A stretch of 64,000 bases of DNA, taken from positions 1-64,000 of the forward strand of contig JAFQDF010000013.1 in NCBI GenBank assembly GCA_017416185.1, read 5' to 3'. Of this stretch, positions 61,751 to 64,000 are shown piece by piece. Both the position numbers and the translations under genes were made by a program. The stretch's first letter is position 1. Every line of letters starts with the position of its first letter. Below the pieces are notes generated by a model that did no database searches, had not been told where the DNA came from, and worked only from the letters and a program-made list of their open reading frames with translations. The stretch comes from Clostridia bacterium (lineage in GTDB: Bacteria; Bacillota; Clostridia; Oscillospirales; CAG-272).

Positions 61751-64000
61751 GTTAAAGGAAAACCTGGCCTTTTTGGCAGCGGCATTTTTTATTCCGCTCC
61801 TTCTTATGGCAGCGGTCCATGCCTGTATCGGTGTGTGGCCCTTTGGTGAAAGATCCATATTAGTGCTTGACCTGAACGGTCAGTATGTATACTATTTCGA
61901 AGCTCTGAAAAACAAGCTGCTGAACGGCGGAAGCCTGTTTTATACCTGGTCCAGAGCCCTGGGCGGCGAATTTATGGGTATTTTTGCATACTACGTGGCA
62001 AGCCCTTTTGCTCTTATACCCGCACTTTTCCCCGACGGCTTTATGACCGAGGGTCTTATGACCATGGTACTTCTGAAGGTCGGGCTGTCCGGAGCTACTA
62101 TGGCGTTCTACCTCAACCGTACAGCAAAAGGAGACCGCATCAAATCCGTGATCATAGGTACTATGTATGCTATGTCCTCCTATGCGGTGGTACAGGCCCA
62201 CAACACTATGTGGATCGATGCTCTCGTTTATCTGCCTCTTTTGACCTATGCGCTTGAACAGCTTATATGCAAGGGCCGCTTCAAGATGTTCGTCATTATA
62301 CTGACCCTGACTCTTACAGCCAACTACTATATCGGATTTATGATATGCATATACGTTGTGCTGTACTCAATATACTACTATATTGCTCACAACGAAAATA
62401 ACGAAAATAACTTCTACTATGAGGACAATCACCTGCCTAAGTCCATCCTTCGTGTAGGCGGTGCATCCATACTTGCCGCATCGATGTCAGCCTGGGTCCT
62501 TATGCCGGCATACTATTCTCTTACTTTTGGTAAGACTACCTTTACCGATCCCAACTTTTATCCCCATCTACAATTCGATCCCCTTGATATGGTGTCAAAA
62601 TTCTTTATCGGATCATATGACACCGTTGAGCCCTCCGGCCTGCCCTTCATATACTGCGGAACGCTTATGCTCATCCTCCTGCCTCTCTATTTTTTCTCAA
62701 ACCGCTTCAGCGCAAGAAAAAAGATATGTGCGGGACTTATCCTCACGGTATTCTGCGTTTCATTTTCCATAAGCACCCTTGACCTTGTATGGCACGGATT
62801 CCAGCATCCCAACTGGCTCAACTACCGTTACAGCTTTATATTCATCTTTCTATGTCTTATATTCTCTCACCGTGTTCTTTGCCAGCTTGACGGAATCAAA
62901 TTCAAAAGTGTGGCAATAGTCACTCTTGTGGTGATCCTGATATCCTTCATAATTAAAAATTTCGGATACGTTCATTTCGATTCCGAGGCTGTGATAGGCA
63001 CATTTGCTTGCTGTATTGCAATCCTGCTTGTCCTTCATACGGTAAAGTACGGATATCTCGAAAGAGGCGGAGTTCTTATTCTCTGTGTTATCGTTATGGT
63101 AGAGATGTTCTCAGCAGGACTTCTTAACACCAACGCCCTGGATGAAGATGTTTACATCAGCTCCAGAGCTTCCTATAATGACTTTATCGATCGTGTCACC
63201 CCTCTGACCAGATCCATCCAGGCACAGGATAAGGGTTTCTACCGTATGGAAAAAACAATCCACCGTAAGACAAATGACAACCTTACACTTGACATAAAAG
63301 GACTATCTAACTCCACCTCCACCCTCCATGAGGAACAGATTGAATTTCTCAACAGAATGGGATATTCTTCAAAATCCCACTGGTCAAAATATCTCGGCGG
63401 CACACCTGTTTCGGATTCTCTTTTGGGCTTGAAATATATCATTTCAGACAGAGAGCTTGACACAGATCTGTTTGAAGTTATGGAATTCGATGAAGAAAAC
63501 AATCTTACAGCTTATTACAATCCCTACGCGTTACCTGTAGCTTACGGAGTTTCCACAGGTATAAAGGATGTAAAGCTCGACTCCTTTGAGACTCCCTTTG
63601 AACGTATGAACACTATGGTAACAGCAATGACGGGAGCCACAGAGGTAAAAGAGCTTTTCAAGGAGATACCCCTTGAGAATACAGAAACACACAACCTTAC
63701 AAGCTCTTTTGTCAACAATCATATCAAGTATGTTCCCAAAAACTCATCAGACACAGCACGTATCACCTACAAGATAACCGCAGTAAATGATGATGTGATC
63801 TATATGTACATCCCTACTAACTATCCCGTTGAAGCAAACCTCACTGTAAACTCCTATTCAAAGGGAACTTATTTCGGAAACGAGACTATGCGTATCGTTG
63901 AGTTGGGAAGTTTTAAAGCCGGTACTACTCTTTTAGTCACCTTGACCCTGAACGAGGAAAACCTGTATATCAGAAACAACGCCACGCAGTACTTCTACTA
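61737..64000 (+). CDS. YfhO-family multi-pass membrane protein (partial, runs off the window)
   Basis: At least 754 codons from ATG 61737 (AAAGAGG, 6-7 nt spacing), open at the window end. A membrane helix follows the basic N-terminus. Then comes the family block LDLNGQYVYYFEALKNKL (about residues 43-60) and SRALGGEFMGIFAYYVASPF, with about 11 more hydrophobic segments to roughly residue 470. A large extracellular part follows. YfhO proteins are GT-C-like membrane proteins linked to glycosylation of wall or lipoteichoic polymers in Bacillus. The specific role here is inferred from family only. Confidence 0.9.
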   Translation, partial: MKKFKLKENLAFLAAAFFIPLLLMAAVHACIGVWPFGERSILVLDLNGQYVYYFEALKNKLLNGGSLFYTWSRALGGEFMGIFAYYVASPFALIPALFPDGFMTEGLMTMVLLKVGLSGATMAFYLNRTAKGDRIKSVIIGTMYAMSSYAVVQAHNTMWIDALVYLPLLTYALEQLICKGRFKMFVIILTLTLTANYYIGFMICIYVVLYSIYYYIAHNENNENNFYYEDNHLPKSILRVGGASILAASMSAWVLMPAYYSLTFGKTTFTDPNFYPHLQFDPLDMVSKFFIGSYDTVEPSGLPFIYCGTLMLILLPLYFFSNRFSARKKICAGLILTVFCVSFSISTLDLVWHGFQHPNWLNYRYSFIFIFLCLIFSHRVLCQLDGIKFKSVAIVTLVVILISFIIKNFGYVHFDSEAVIGTFACCIAILLVLHTVKYGYLERGGVLILCVIVMVEMFSAGLLNTNALDEDVYISSRASYNDFIDRVTPLTRSIQAQDKGFYRMEKTIHRKTNDNLTLDIKGLSNSTSTLHEEQIEFLNRMGYSSKSHWSKYLGGTPVSDSLLGLKYIISDRELDTDLFEVMEFDEENNLTAYYNPYALPVAYGVSTGIKDVKLDSFETPFERMNTMVTAMTGATEVKELFKEIPLENTETHNLTSSFVNNHIKYVPKNSSDTARITYKITAVNDDVIYMYIPTNYPVEANLTVNSYSKGTYFGNETMRIVELGSFKAGTTLLVTLTLNEENLYIRNNATQYFY

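Overview
The window reads as a chromosomal segment of a Gram-positive, mid-GC Firmicute of the class Clostridia, most like an uncultured gut Oscillospirales/Ruminococcaceae-type anaerobe. This is an inference from gene content: S-layer (SLH) proteins, lipoproteins, a VanRS-like two-component pair, an ECF transporter module, a ClpE-type unfoldase, TmcAL, RuvX, a DUF951 protein and consensus sigma-A promoters with 17-bp spacers. It holds 49 protein genes that I accept (the last one cut by the window end) and one tRNA. I see no rRNA, CRISPR array, insertion sequence or prophage.

Layout. 0-3.7 kb: a giant secreted papain-like protease. 3.9-6.7 kb: a glucokinase - PfkB kinase - DUF89 phosphatase operon on the minus strand. 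6.8-11.1 kb: response regulator, histidine kinase and a DUF2079 membrane protein. 11.3-16.1 kb: a secreted BspA-type leucine-rich-repeat protein and a GH99/GH71-like glycosidase. The LRR protein carries the same C-terminal repeat module as the protease. 16.6-21 kb: GlcNAc-6-phosphate deacetylase, an unusual ROK-like protein and a GH2 glycosidase. 21-25.4 kb: argH and argG flanking a small HTH gene and a lipoprotein. 25.5-29.1 kb: MoxR / DUF58 / DUF4129 operon. 29.1-34 kb: lytic transglycosylase, cysteine desulfurase, lipoprotein, ribokinase-like kinase, alpha/beta hydrolase and RuvX. 34-41.3 kb: NSS transporter, GH94-like phosphorylase, cytidylate-kinase-like protein, TmcAL and acetate kinase. 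41.5-45 kb: an SLH protein, tRNA-Gln and two small membrane-protein genes.

45.1-61.4 kb is one apparent 14-gene minus-strand operon with a single clear consensus promoter before ruvC: ruvC-ruvA-ruvB, an RlmI-like methyltransferase, ecfA1-ecfA2-ecfT, truA, a DUF5711 protein, cvpA, a ClpE-like AAA+ unfoldase, a P-type ATPase homologue, a GNAT acetyltransferase, and a CHAP/SLH wall hydrolase. From 61.5 kb on, a DUF951 gene overlaps the start of a YfhO-type membrane protein that runs off the window.

Most notable. (1) The P-type ATPase homologue at 47788-50526 is full length but has lost the phosphorylated aspartate motif (DKTGT reads PKECA) and has altered every other signature. It looks like a maintained pseudo-ATPase, placed directly after a ClpE-like unfoldase. 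(2) A three-repeat C-terminal module of about 240 residues is shared by two otherwise unrelated secreted proteins. (3) Intergenic regions carry 7-bp-periodic tandem repeats and a recurring GATTTTTG-stem hairpin. (4) Several surface or glycan genes have terminator-like hairpins jammed against their ribosome binding sites. (5) A 19-nt copy of the tRNA-Gln 3' end lies beside the intact gene.
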